Shown: positions 35,152-44,150 of the stretch, piece by piece
How positions within the stretch are numbered: position 1 is the stretch's first letter
Layout: each line of letters begins with the position of its first letter
Assembly (NCBI GenBank): GCA_049975425.1
Contig: JBNGDI010000026.1
Location: 1 to 50,185, forward strand
Reading direction: 5' to 3'
Length of the DNA: 50,185 nucleotides
From: HyVt-105 sp049975425
Lineage (GTDB): Bacteria > Bacteroidota > Bacteroidia > Bacteroidales > VadinHA17
Position numbers and translations under genes: made by a program
Notes under the pieces: generated by a model
Seen by the model: only the letters and a program-made list of their open reading frames with translations
What the model was told of the DNA's origin: nothing
Database searches by the model: none

Positions 35152-35992
35152 TCCGTGGCTACATTCCTTCATGGAACGGGCATTGGAAGAGGATATCGGA
35201 ACCGGCGATCATTCCAGCCTGGCCTCCATCCCTGCCCGGGCAACCGGTCAGGCCGTACTGCTGGCAAAGGAACAAGGAATCATTGCCGGCACAGATATTG
35301 CACGGCAGGTATTCCTTTTTGCAGATCCCGGCATGACAATTCGTTTACTGAAAACCGACGGTGAAAAGGTTTTCCCGGGAAGCCGGGTGTTTGAAGTAGA
35401 GGGATCAGCCCATGTCATTCTGAAATGTGAACGCCTGGTTCTGAACATTATGCAGCGTATGAGCGGTATTGCCACCCAAACCAGGCTGTATACGGAACAG
35501 CTGGCAGGTACACCGGCCAGGCTGCTTGATACACGGAAAACAACTCCCGGGATGCGGTACCTGGAAAAATTAGCCGTACGGATCGGTGGAGGCGAAAACC
35601 ACCGCATGGGCCTGTACGATATGATCCTGCTGAAAGATAACCACATTGATTTTGCCGGTGGAGTGAAGAAGGCCCTGGAAAAAACACGTATATACCTGCA
35701 GATGAATCAACTGGATTTAAAAGTAGAAGTGGAAGCCCGTAACCTGGAAGAGGTAAAACTCATTCTGCAAACCGGCGGGGCCGACCGGATCATGCTGGAT
35801 AATTTCACTCCCGAAGATCTGCGTCAGGCTGTAAAGCTGATCGGAGGAGTAACGGAAACGGAAGCCTCAGGAAACATAACCCTGCAGAATATCAGGGAAT
35901 ATGCGGAAACCGGAGTGGATTTCATATCGGTGGGTGCACTAACCCATCATATCAAATGTATGGACATGAGCCTGAAAGCCAGTAAACAGTGA
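35144..35992 (+). CDS. nadC: Nicotinate-nucleotide pyrophosphorylase (quinolinate phosphoribosyltransferase)
   Basis: A 282-residue NadC. It condenses quinolinate with PRPP to nicotinate mononucleotide, the committed joining step of de novo NAD synthesis. Seen are the N-terminal EDIGTGDHSS motif, CERLVLNIMQRMSGIATQT, the catalytic stretch DTRKTTPGMRYLEKLAV with GGGENHRMGLYDMILLKDNH, the acidic EVEARNLEEV and the phosphate-binding barrel end SGNITLQNIREYAETGVDFIS, plus SVGALTH. Length is standard. nadA and nadB are not in the window. It overlaps the DUF4783 gene and is 3 bp from the BrkB gene. Confidence 0.97.
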   Translation: MNDPWLHSFMERALEEDIGTGDHSSLASIPARATGQAVLLAKEQGIIAGTDIARQVFLFADPGMTIRLLKTDGEKVFPGSRVFEVEGSAHVILKCERLVLNIMQRMSGIATQTRLYTEQLAGTPARLLDTRKTTPGMRYLEKLAVRIGGGENHRMGLYDMILLKDNHIDFAGGVKKALEKTRIYLQMNQLDLKVEVEARNLEEVKLILQTGGADRIMLDNFTPEDLRQAVKLIGGVTETEASGNITLQNIREYAETGVDFISVGALTHHIKCMDMSLKASKQ

Positions 35993-35995
35993 AAT

Positions 35996-36982
35996 ATGGG
36001 GAACAATCCGGCCTGGCTGAAAAAGACGGTATTAGGAAAACAGATTGAAAAACTGGTTAACCGCGCCAGGGTAGTGACGCTGCCCGGACTCGATGGTATA
36101 CCCGTATACGATGTACTGGCTTTTTTTGTGAAGGGTTTCCAGAAAGGAAGTCTGGTAACGCGCGCTTCATCTATTGCCTTTAACCTGCTGCTGGCTATCC
36201 TGCCGGGGACCATCTTTCTGTTTACCCTCATCCCCTTCATCCCCATCGAGAACCTTTCAGAAGAAATCCTGAAATTTTTCGAAAACATCCTTCCGGAAAA
36301 CGCATACCATATGATGGAATCAACCCTGGTGGAAGTGCTCACGGAAAAGAGCGGGGGTTTGCTTTTCCTGATGTTTATCTCCACCCTGCTTTTTTCATCC
36401 AATGGGATCCATGCCCTCATTTCCGCTTTTTACATCTCCCCCCACCAGTTCGATACACGGGGCTGGATCACCCAGCGCTCAGTCAGCATTTTCCTGGTAC
36501 TGCTGGTTATTATGCTGTTTACCCTGGCTATTTTTCTGATCATTTTCAGCCGGCTGGCCATTCAAAAACTGGTCTCTCTGGGAATCCTGGAGCAGAATTT
36601 TACCTTTTACCTGATGTCGGCCGGAAAATGGCTGATCACATTTGCCCTGATCTATTTTGCCATCTCTTTTTTGTATTACATGGTTCCACGCAAACGGACG
36701 CGCTGGAAATTTTTCTCTGCCGGTTCTTCCCTCGCCAGTGTTGGGTTTCTGGTGGCATCCCTGGGATTTTCCTATTTCGTTAATCATTTCGGCCAGTATA
36801 ACAAGTTTTACGGTTCCATCGGTACCATCATGGTGGTATTGCTCTGGATGTATTTCAACTCCATTTCCCTGCTGATAGGTTTCGAGTTGAACGTAAGCAT
36901 ACAGGCGGCTAACCTGCAAAAAGAACTCGAATCGGGCGAACAAAGTCAACCCGATGATGTTTTATACGGGGAAGACCAGTAA
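35996..36982 (+). CDS. YihY/virulence factor BrkB family membrane protein
   Basis: A 328-residue integral membrane protein of the BrkB/YihY (RNase BN-misnamed) family. After a cytoplasmic N-terminal part come about six membrane helices: SSIAFNLLLAILPGTIFLFT, GGLLFLMFISTLLFSSNG, VSIFLVLLVIMLFTLAIFLI, WLITFALIYFAISFLYYMV, SLASVGFLVASLGFSYFVN and GTIMVVLLWMYFNSISLLIGF. The motifs YYMVPRKR and NKFYGSIGT are characteristic. The function of this family is unsettled; a transport role has been proposed. It follows nadC by 3 bp and precedes pdxH by 3 bp, so all are in one transcript. Confidence 0.9.
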   Translation: MGNNPAWLKKTVLGKQIEKLVNRARVVTLPGLDGIPVYDVLAFFVKGFQKGSLVTRASSIAFNLLLAILPGTIFLFTLIPFIPIENLSEEILKFFENILPENAYHMMESTLVEVLTEKSGGLLFLMFISTLLFSSNGIHALISAFYISPHQFDTRGWITQRSVSIFLVLLVIMLFTLAIFLIIFSRLAIQKLVSLGILEQNFTFYLMSAGKWLITFALIYFAISFLYYMVPRKRTRWKFFSAGSSLASVGFLVASLGFSYFVNHFGQYNKFYGSIGTIMVVLLWMYFNSISLLIGFELNVSIQAANLQKELESGEQSQPDDVLYGEDQ

Positions 36983-36985
36983 GCC

Positions 36986-37630
36986 GTGGAACCAGAAGAT
37001 CTGTCCGCTTTCAGAAGAGAATACCGGGGGAATGAACTGACCGAAGAAACGGCAGGAAATGATCCCTTCATCCTGTTCGGGAAATGGCTCAACGAGGCTA
37101 TTCGTTCGGAGGCCCCCGATACCACCGCCATGAGCCTGTCTACCGCCTCACTTGACGGAACCGTTTCTTCCCGTATTGTTCTGCTCAAAAACTACAGTGA
37201 AAAGGGATTTACGTTTTTTACGAACTACAACAGCCGGAAAGGGAAGCAACTGGCAGCAAATCCCCGGGCAGCCCTTTTGTTTTACTGGCCCGAACTGAAC
37301 CGTCAGGTAAGGGTGGAAGGTAAGGTGGAACGTTTACCTGACGAAGATTCCAACCGGTATTTTGATTCCCGTCCCCTGGAGAGCCGTATGGGAGCGTGGA
37401 TTTCACCCCAGAGCCAGGTCATCCCTCACAGGGAATACCTCGAGCAGAAACTGACGGAAACAGGAAAGAAATTCTCCGGAAGCCGCATTCCCCGCCCTTC
37501 ATACTGGGGCGGATTCCGGTTGGTTCCCCGGATGATCGAATTCTGGCAGGGGCGTGAAGGGAGGTTGCACGACAGGATCGTTTTCAATCTCTCGCGCCGT
37601 ACATGGCAACGGGTACGACTGGCTCCCTGA
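36986..37630 (+). CDS. pdxH: Pyridoxamine 5'-phosphate oxidase
   Basis: A 214-residue FMN-dependent oxidase that makes pyridoxal 5'-phosphate from pyridoxine or pyridoxamine phosphate. Motifs include TAMSLSTASLDGTVSSRIVLLKN, FTNYNSRKGKQLAANPRAAL, the PLP/FMN-binding WPELNRQVRVEGKVERL and the C-terminal YWGGFRLVPRMIEFWQGREGRLHDRI. The start is GTG, 3 bp after the BrkB stop; no ATG is available upstream without overlapping that gene, and the N-terminus MEPEDLSAFRREY fits the family. It converges with the glutamine synthetase gene, 7 bp away. The PLP it makes is used by enzymes such as the aminotransferase at the right end. Confidence 0.96.
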   Translation: MEPEDLSAFRREYRGNELTEETAGNDPFILFGKWLNEAIRSEAPDTTAMSLSTASLDGTVSSRIVLLKNYSEKGFTFFTNYNSRKGKQLAANPRAALLFYWPELNRQVRVEGKVERLPDEDSNRYFDSRPLESRMGAWISPQSQVIPHREYLEQKLTETGKKFSGSRIPRPSYWGGFRLVPRMIEFWQGREGRLHDRIVFNLSRRTWQRVRLAP

Positions 37631-37637
37631 TCTCTTC

Positions 37638-39143
37638 CTAATGATAATGAATGTACTTCAGCACCAGCCTGTGGATTTCCTCATCTTTCCCGTACAAGCG
37701 CTCACTCAGGTTTTCATCCTGGTATGACCGGAGCTTTTTAATTACATGATCGATCAGGGCCGGAGGAAACACCCCGTCCTTTTCGAAAACAGCCCTTTTC
37801 TTCTCCAGTTTCATGGCCGATTCCCAGCAGGAAGCGGGCAGATGTTCCAGTTTCTCGGCCTTGCTTTTGTGCTTTTCGTCGAAAATGTTAACATCCACAT
37901 ACAGTCGGCGGGCCAGCTCCAGGGCATTGTCCATCTCCAGTCCGTGACGGGCGGCAACTACCAGCCCGGCCAGCAGTGAATAAATATCGGCCGATCCGTC
38001 AGAAGCCCTGAATTCAACTGTTTGCTTGTCTTCGGTCAGATATTTGCCGTTTTTCATGCCCGGGTTGGCATCTTCCACCATATTGGCGGTTCCCGTCCAT
38101 CCCAGAGGAACACGCACCAGTACAGAACGGTTGCGGTCGCCCCAGCATATGCTGGTAGGTGCTTCCTGATTCGGAACCAGCCTCAGATAGGAAGTGGGAA
38201 TGGTATTGCCGAAAGCCGTCAGCGCTCCGGCAAGATCCAGAATACCTGCAATCATTTTCCGGGCTGTATCACTGAGCCGAACCCCATCGGTCATCACATT
38301 TTTCCCGTTCTTTTCGAGCAGCATGTGTATGTGCATACCGCTTCCGGCTTTCCCTACCGTAATCTTGGGAGCAAAACTCACCTCCACCCCGTGCCGGTAA
38401 CTGAGCATCCTGAGAATCCATCGGGCAATATGCATCTGATCGGCAGCATCTTCTACGTCCATCGGAAGAAATTCGATTTCATGCTGTTCAAAATCTTCCG
38501 TTTCGGTTGAAAAACTTCCCACTTCAGAGTGCCCGTACTTGATTTGCCCTCCGGCCTTGGCTGTCAGCCTGAGGGCTTCAAGCCTGAGGTCCTCGAATTT
38601 TGCAAAGGGCTTCGACTGGTGATATCCCTTCTGGTCGATCAGCGGATACCGGGGATCGTGCTGGCTGTTCACATAATACTCCAGCTCTCCCAGCGCCTTG
38701 AAACGGTATCCTGTTTTATCGGTAAAATGCCTTGCGGCTTTCCGTAAAATATTGTCAGGTGAAACGGCCAGCGGAGCTCCTTCGCGGGTATAAAAAGAAG
38801 CCATGATCTCCAGGCTGGGAATATCTGAAAAAGGATTGACAAATGCAGTCCGGTAGCGTGGAACCACATAGAGATCACTTGCTCCGGGCTCAATGAAGGA
38901 AAACAGGCTGGACCCGTCCACCCGTTCACCTGCTGCCAGGATCGTATCCAAATACGCCCGGCTGTTAATAATAAAATTCAGGGTTTTCAGTTTCCCGTCT
39001 TCGGCCACATACCTGAAATTGACCATCTCAATGCCGTTTTCTACGGCAAACTGAACCAGGTCGTGACGGGTAAACTCGGAAGCCGGTTTTTTCAGGTAAG
39101 CAACCAGCGGATTGGGATTCATCAGAATTTCTTCTTCGCGCAT
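37638..39143 (-). CDS. Divergent glutamine synthetase (GS-I fold family)
   Basis: A 501-residue glutamine synthetase. Metal and substrate motifs are present: GELEYYV (Glu153, Glu155), GSGMHIH (267-273), NRSVLVRVP (338-346) and EFRASDGSADIY (377-388). Between the last two is a longer loop than usual (GWTGTANMVEDANPGM, 348-363). The NLYDLP loop with the adenylylation Tyr of enteric GS-I is not conserved (VNIFDEKHKS instead), so adenylylation control is unlikely. It is similar in length to the non-enteric GS-I proteins of Bacteroidota. It forms glutamine from glutamate and ammonia with ATP. ATG 39122 is an alternative start. A TAnnTTTG element lies 26 nt upstream. Confidence 0.9.
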   Translation of the reverse strand: MREEEILMNPNPLVAYLKKPASEFTRHDLVQFAVENGIEMVNFRYVAEDGKLKTLNFIINSRAYLDTILAAGERVDGSSLFSFIEPGASDLYVVPRYRTAFVNPFSDIPSLEIMASFYTREGAPLAVSPDNILRKAARHFTDKTGYRFKALGELEYYVNSQHDPRYPLIDQKGYHQSKPFAKFEDLRLEALRLTAKAGGQIKYGHSEVGSFSTETEDFEQHEIEFLPMDVEDAADQMHIARWILRMLSYRHGVEVSFAPKITVGKAGSGMHIHMLLEKNGKNVMTDGVRLSDTARKMIAGILDLAGALTAFGNTIPTSYLRLVPNQEAPTSICWGDRNRSVLVRVPLGWTGTANMVEDANPGMKNGKYLTEDKQTVEFRASDGSADIYSLLAGLVVAARHGLEMDNALELARRLYVDVNIFDEKHKSKAEKLEHLPASCWESAMKLEKKRAVFEKDGVFPPALIDHVIKKLRSYQDENLSERLYGKDEEIHRLVLKYIHYH

Positions 39144-39168
39144 AGCCGGATATGGTTGGTTGGGACAT

Positions 39169-39176
39169 CAAAAGTA
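39169..39176 (-). promoter_or_regulatory. Putative -7 element (TACTTTTG) for glutamine synthetase
   Basis: The minus strand reads TACTTTTG, matching TAnnTTTG, 26 nt upstream of the start codon at 39143. It gives a short leader, as at the other promoter-like sites in this window. Confidence 0.48.
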
Positions 39177-39241
39177 CACAGAATGTCCTAACGGAATATC
39201 CGGGTATTTTCCAGAACATGATGTTTAATAACAGGTTGGCT

Positions 39242-39259
39242 CGGGGAAGCAGTTTCCCG
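39242..39259 (-). terminator. Short hairpin after valS
   Basis: CGGGGAA (39242-39248) and TTTCCCG (39253-39259) form a 7-bp stem with one G-T pair and a 4-nt loop, just 2 nt past the valS stop on the minus strand. There is no U-tract, so a terminator role is weakly supported. Confidence 0.3.
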
Positions 39260-39261
39260 GC

Positions 39262-41901
39262 TTACATGCCGGCCAGTTTCTCCTCCAGGGCCCGGATACG
39301 GGCTTCGGCATCCGCTTTTTTGTTGAGTTCGGCCAACACCACCTTTTCGGGAGCATTTTCCACGAATTTCCTGTTGTTCAGCTTTTTCATCACCGAGTTG
39401 AGAAAACCACGCATATACTCCAGTTCGTTTTCCACCTTCTTCCTCTCCGCATCCAGGTCGATATCATCACCCACCGGGATAAAGAATTCGGTGGTTTTTA
39501 CCATGAACGAAAGGGCTTTATCCGGTTTCTCATCTATAAAGCGGATATCGGACAAATTACCGAGCTTTTTCAGCACTTCCCCGAAACGGTTGTCATATTC
39601 CGATTCTACCTGGCGTACCAGCAATTCCAGTGATTTTTTCAGGGGAATGTTCTGCTGTTTCCTGATGGAACGGATGGTGGTAATGGTTTGCTTGGCTTTC
39701 TCCACACGTTCCACCAGCTCTGCATCATACTTTCTTGCCCGGGGCAGGGGGGCCACCATTACGCTTTCCCCTTCGTTTCTGTCACGCAGCCGCTGCCATA
39801 TTTCTTCCGTAATGAAGGGCATAAACGGATGTAAAAGAACGATCAGTTGTTCCAGAAAATCCAGGGTCTTATCCATGGTAACTCCGTCAACAGGCTCCTG
39901 AAAACCGGGCTTGACTATTTCCAGATACCAGGAAGAGAACTCATCCCAGAACAACCGGTACAGGTTCATCAGGGCTTCCGACAGCTTGTAACCGGCAAAC
40001 TGGCGGTTCAACTGGTGTATCGACTGCTGCATTCTCGAGTCGAACCATTCTGCTGCCCTGCAGGAATATTCGGGCTGGTCCCTGTTACGGTCAACCTTCC
40101 AGCTCTTTACCAGCCTGAAGGCGTTCCATATCTTGTTCCCGAAGTTCCTGCCCTGTTCCGTCAGACTTTCATCAAAAAGCAGATCATTGCCGGCCGGGGA
40201 ACACAAAAGCATCCCCACCCGCACACCGTCGGCTCCGTATTTTTTTATGAGCTCCAGAGGTTCGGGAGAATTCCCCAGCGATTTTGACATTTTCCGCCCC
40301 TGCTTATCGCGTACAATACCGGTAAGGTACACATGATGGAACGGTTTTTCCCCTGTAAATTCGTAACCGGCAATAATCATACGGGCTACCCAGAAAAACA
40401 GGATCTCGGGGGCGGTTACCAGGTCGTTGGTAGGATAGTAATATTTGAAATCCGTGTTGTCGGGGTTCCTGATCCCGTCAAAAACCGATATCGGCCACAG
40501 CCAGGAAGAGAACCATGTGTCAAGCACATCTTCATCCTGGCGCAGGTCGGCCGGTCCCAGCGACGGGTTTCCCGAATCCTTCCGCGCCAGTTCCAGTGCT
40601 TCGGCAGCATCAGCAGCCACCACAATCCGTTGATCTTTCTCCCCGGGAACCCTGTAATACCAGGCGGGAATGCGATGCCCCCACCATAGCTGGCGGGATA
40701 TGCACCAGTCGCGCACATTTTCCATCCAGTGCCTGTACACATTCTTGAACTTGGCCGGATGCAGCCTGATATGGTTGTTCATCACATGCTCCAGGGCCGG
40801 CCGGGCCAGTTCCTTCATGCGCAGAAACCACTGCTGCGAAAGACGGGGTTCAATGGGCACGTCGGTCCTTTCCGAGAAACCCACTTTATTCACATAATCC
40901 TCCACCTTTTCCAGCACCCCTTCCTTCCGGAGCTGTTCTTCCGCCAGTTCACGGGCAACAAACCTGTCTTCCCCCACAAACAGGGTGGCCTGCCCGCTCA
41001 GGGTGCCGTCGTCATTGAAAATATCGATCACCTCCAGCTGATGCCTCAGCCCGATCTCATAGTCGTTTTCATCATGGGCCGGTGTTACCTTCAGAGCTCC
41101 CGTTCCGAATTCGGGATCAACATAATTATCGGCGATCACGGGAACCCAGCGGTTCACCATGGGCACCAGCACTTTCCTGCCAACCAGGCGGGCATATCTT
41201 TCATCATCCGGATGCACACACACGGCCGTATCGCCCAGAATGGTTTCAGGCCGTGTGGTGGCCACGGTAAGCCAATTGTCCGATCCTTCCACTTTGTATT
41301 TTACATAGTAGAGCTTCGACTGCAATTCCCGGTACACCACTTCCTCATCGGAAATGGCCGTCCTGGCCTGAGGATCCCAGTTCACCATCCTCCACCCCCG
41401 ATAGATGTATCCTTTCCTGTAAAGGTGAACAAACACCCTGATCACACTTTCCGACATGTCAGGGTCCATTGTAAACCGCGTGCGATCCCAGTCACACGAG
41501 GCACCCAGTTTTTTTAACTGCTCGAGAATAATGCCCCCGTGCCTTTCCTTCCATTCCCAGGCGTGTTTTAAAAATTCCTCCCGGCTCAGATCCGACTTCC
41601 GGATACCCTTCTCCCTCAGCATGCCCACCACCCTGGCTTCCGTGGCAATACTGGCATGATCGGTACCGGGAACCCACAGGGTATTGTATCCAAGCATCCG
41701 GGCCCGGCGCACCAGAATATCCTGAATGGTATTGTTCAGCATATGCCCCATGTGCAGCACGCCAGTAACATTGGGAGGGGGAATAACGATGGTGTATGGC
41801 TCACGTTCATCGGGTTCGGAATGGAAATAACCCTGTTCCATCCAGTACCGGTACCATTTTTCTTCCGTTTTTGAAGGATCATATTTCGAAGGAATATCCA
41901 T
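39262..41901 (-). CDS. valS: Valine--tRNA ligase
   Basis: An 879-residue class I synthetase that charges tRNA-Val. The HIGH-type motif is PPPNVTGVLHMGHMLNN and the KMSKS motif is GRKMSKSLGNSPEPLELI. The editing domain (TTRPETILGDTAVCVHPDD) lies between them, an anticodon-binding helical domain follows, and the C-terminal coiled-coil arm characteristic of ValRS ends the protein (RKKVENELEYMRGFLNSVMKK). The start MDIPSKYDPSKTEEKW at 41901 fits the family. An ATG at 41916 is possible; the longest frame to 42063 is not credible because a promoter-like element sits at 41938-41945 inside that extension. Confidence 0.97.
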   Translation of the reverse strand: MDIPSKYDPSKTEEKWYRYWMEQGYFHSEPDEREPYTIVIPPPNVTGVLHMGHMLNNTIQDILVRRARMLGYNTLWVPGTDHASIATEARVVGMLREKGIRKSDLSREEFLKHAWEWKERHGGIILEQLKKLGASCDWDRTRFTMDPDMSESVIRVFVHLYRKGYIYRGWRMVNWDPQARTAISDEEVVYRELQSKLYYVKYKVEGSDNWLTVATTRPETILGDTAVCVHPDDERYARLVGRKVLVPMVNRWVPVIADNYVDPEFGTGALKVTPAHDENDYEIGLRHQLEVIDIFNDDGTLSGQATLFVGEDRFVARELAEEQLRKEGVLEKVEDYVNKVGFSERTDVPIEPRLSQQWFLRMKELARPALEHVMNNHIRLHPAKFKNVYRHWMENVRDWCISRQLWWGHRIPAWYYRVPGEKDQRIVVAADAAEALELARKDSGNPSLGPADLRQDEDVLDTWFSSWLWPISVFDGIRNPDNTDFKYYYPTNDLVTAPEILFFWVARMIIAGYEFTGEKPFHHVYLTGIVRDKQGRKMSKSLGNSPEPLELIKKYGADGVRVGMLLCSPAGNDLLFDESLTEQGRNFGNKIWNAFRLVKSWKVDRNRDQPEYSCRAAEWFDSRMQQSIHQLNRQFAGYKLSEALMNLYRLFWDEFSSWYLEIVKPGFQEPVDGVTMDKTLDFLEQLIVLLHPFMPFITEEIWQRLRDRNEGESVMVAPLPRARKYDAELVERVEKAKQTITTIRSIRKQQNIPLKKSLELLVRQVESEYDNRFGEVLKKLGNLSDIRFIDEKPDKALSFMVKTTEFFIPVGDDIDLDAERKKVENELEYMRGFLNSVMKKLNNRKFVENAPEKVVLAELNKKADAEARIRALEEKLAGM

Positions 41902-41937
41902 AGGGTTTCTTTTCATCGGTAAAACATGAACAAGCTG

Positions 41938-41945
41938 CAAAATTA
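41938..41945 (-). promoter_or_regulatory. Putative -7 element (TAATTTTG) for valS
   Basis: The minus strand reads TAATTTTG, matching TAnnTTTG, 37 nt upstream of the preferred valS start. It supports the shorter start. Confidence 0.45.
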
Positions 41946-42063
41946 AGAAATCTCTGCTTTTGTACCTTCCCGGCAGGAAAGATTCTCTCACCGGCATATG
42001 CTTTGAAGTATCCCTGAGGTCCCGCAGGCCGAACAATTCATAATCTTTACAAAAAATTAACAC

Positions 42064-42093
42064 AAAAAACTTTGTAAACCGGAAAAGTTTTTT
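42064..42093. promoter_or_regulatory. Inverted repeat upstream of the TetR gene (candidate operator)
   Basis: AAAAAACTTT (42064-42073) and AAAGTTTTTT (42084-42093) are perfect 10-bp arms around a 10-nt centre, ending 29 nt before the TetR start. TetR-family repressors commonly bind dyads of this size in the gap with the divergent gene. It could also be a simple stem. The rest of the 41917-42122 gap shows no gene I can support. Confidence 0.42.
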
Positions 42094-42122
42094 GATTTTT
42101 GTTGCTTCCTTAAATCCTGCCT

Positions 42123-42743
42123 ATGGATAAACAAAAATATATCCTGGAAACCTCGATGAAACTGTTCATGAAATATGGTATCAGGGCCATAACCATGGAC
42201 AGGATATCGGATGAACTGGGTATTTCCAAGCGAACCATCTATGAATTGTTCCGCGACAAGGACGATCTGATCTATCAGGCTATCCGTCATTTTGCCAGGG
42301 AAAAGAAAAAAGAAACCCAACAGCTGGTGCAGGATTCGGAAAATGTACTCCACACCATATTTCAGCTGGCCACCCATCAGGCTGCTCAGATGCGCGAAGT
42401 AAACCCCCAGTTCGCATACGACCTGAAAAAATACCATGCCAGGGTATTCCGGATCCTTTCGGAAGACAAAGAAATGCGCGATTATTCCCTCACGCGGAAA
42501 TTTCTTGATAACGGCATGAAGCAGGGTCTGTTCAGAACCGACCTGGATATGGATATCGTGAACCAGTTCCTGCACCTGCTGATCGATAAGGCATTCGGGC
42601 ACGAAACCGATCCCGCCCTGGAAAGATACAGTCACCGTGAACTATTCGACAATATCTTCCTGACCTACATACGGGGAATATCAACGGAAAAGGGGATTCA
42701 ACTCCTGGATGAATGCCGTTCCTCAGTCAAACTTGATTTTTAG
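42123..42743 (+). CDS. TetR/AcrR family transcriptional regulator
   Basis: A 206-residue TetR-type regulator. The N-terminal helix-turn-helix is intact: YILETSMKLFMKYGIRAITM, then ISDELGISKRTIYELFRDKDDLI. The remainder is an all-helical ligand-binding and dimerisation domain without recognisable family motif (TetR_C type). It is the first gene of the plus-strand run TetR-TolC-adaptor-RND pump-PG0541 and lies 36 bp before the TolC gene. By analogy with AcrR and similar regulators it probably represses this efflux operon and responds to a pump substrate. A dyad upstream at 42064-42093 is a candidate binding site. Confidence 0.92.
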   Translation: MDKQKYILETSMKLFMKYGIRAITMDRISDELGISKRTIYELFRDKDDLIYQAIRHFAREKKKETQQLVQDSENVLHTIFQLATHQAAQMREVNPQFAYDLKKYHARVFRILSEDKEMRDYSLTRKFLDNGMKQGLFRTDLDMDIVNQFLHLLIDKAFGHETDPALERYSHRELFDNIFLTYIRGISTEKGIQLLDECRSSVKLDF

Positions 42744-42779
42744 TTACACGAATGAAGCCAAATAAATAAAACAGAATGT

Positions 42780-44132
42780 ATGGAGAATCATAGAAGCACA
42801 TGCATGTACCGGTTGTTTGCAGGTCTCTGTAGTTTCCTCATGGTACTGTCTGCCGGAGCAGCTGACAGCACCGAAGTAGTGAAACTGAGTCTGGATGAAG
42901 CGGTACAGATAGCAGGCGAAAACAACCGGAATCTGATCAATGCCAGGTACGATGTGCAGATAGCCAGGCGCAGTTACCTGGAAACGCTGGCCAACGGATT
43001 GCCGCAGGTTACCGGATCGGCTGCACTGAACGATAACCTGAAACTGATGACCCAGCTCATTCCTGCCGAAATCTTCGGGGGACCGGCCGGAGAATACATA
43101 CCCGTCCAGTTTGGAACCAAGTTCAATGCCAATTACGGCTTCAACGCCACCCAGTTGATCTTCAGCGCTCCCTACCTGGTTGGGCTGCAAACCACGCGGC
43201 TGATGGAAGAGCTGTCGAAACAGGGGCTGGAACAAACCGAACGGGAAGTGAAAAAATCGGTCATGAGCAATTATTTCCTCATCCTGGTTTCGGAAAAATC
43301 CCTCGAGATTATACACGAAAACCGGGAGAATCTGCTGGAAACCCTCAGACAAACCCGTAAACTTCAGCAGGTAGGTATGCGAGAGGAAACCGATGTTGAC
43401 AAGATCGATGTTTCGGTATCCATGCTCGACAACACCGTTCGTTCAACAGAATTGAACATCAAGCTGAACTACAACCTTTTGCGCTTCCAGCTCGGACTGG
43501 ACCCCGAAACCGAAATTACCCTGACCAGCACCATCGATGAAACTCTGGACAGGTACCTGGCCGGTTCCCTTCAGGAAAAAGAATTTATCCCTGAAAACCA
43601 CATCGATTACAAGATAATGAAAACGCAGGTGGAAATGGCCGAAAAGAACCTTCTCATGGAAAAGGCTAATTTCCTTCCCACCCTTACGGGCTTTTATTCC
43701 TATACCCGCCAGGGCATGGGCAACGAAATTGCCATCGACCGCTGGTTTCCTTCTTCGATCATTGGTTTGCAGCTGAACGTGCCCCTTTTCAGCAGCGGAG
43801 GACGGTACCAGAAAGTCAAACAGGCAAAAATCGAACTGGAGAAGGCTGCAAATACCAGAGATATGATGGGCGAACAGCTTTCCATCACCGAAAGGCAATA
43901 CCGGAACAATCTCCATACGGCACTGGAAAAGTACGAAAACCAGCAAAAAAACGTGAAAGTATCGGAAAGAGTGCTGGAAAGCACCCGCCGCAAATTTGAG
44001 CAGGGCATGGCTTCGGTATTCGATATGGTACAGGCAAACAACGATTACCTGCAATCAGAATCGGAACTGCTGAATGCCACCCTGGAGGTGCTGAATGCAA
44101 GCCTTGAACTCGAAATGTTGTTAACCAATTAA
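42780..44132 (+). CDS. TolC family outer membrane efflux protein (RND operon)
   Basis: A 450-residue outer membrane efflux protein with a signal peptide (about 1-29, ending SAGAA). The mature part begins KLSLDEAVQIAGENNRNLINARYDV, the normal start of the first TolC repeat. The second half has the typical segments IGLQLNVPLFSSGGRYQKVKQA and FEQGMASVFDMVQANNDYLQ. It forms the outer membrane channel of the RND pump. The adaptor gene begins 18 bp downstream. It differs clearly in sequence from the other TolC gene in this window (8309-9805), so the two exporters have separate channels. Confidence 0.92.
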   Translation: MENHRSTCMYRLFAGLCSFLMVLSAGAADSTEVVKLSLDEAVQIAGENNRNLINARYDVQIARRSYLETLANGLPQVTGSAALNDNLKLMTQLIPAEIFGGPAGEYIPVQFGTKFNANYGFNATQLIFSAPYLVGLQTTRLMEELSKQGLEQTEREVKKSVMSNYFLILVSEKSLEIIHENRENLLETLRQTRKLQQVGMREETDVDKIDVSVSMLDNTVRSTELNIKLNYNLLRFQLGLDPETEITLTSTIDETLDRYLAGSLQEKEFIPENHIDYKIMKTQVEMAEKNLLMEKANFLPTLTGFYSYTRQGMGNEIAIDRWFPSSIIGLQLNVPLFSSGGRYQKVKQAKIELEKAANTRDMMGEQLSITERQYRNNLHTALEKYENQQKNVKVSERVLESTRRKFEQGMASVFDMVQANNDYLQSESELLNATLEVLNASLELEMLLTN

Positions 44133-44150
44133 TCAGAAAATCCTACACAC

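Noticed and set aside
41917..42063. A 5' extension of valS with about 50 extra residues
   Set aside because: No synthetase homology in it and a promoter-like element lies inside it.
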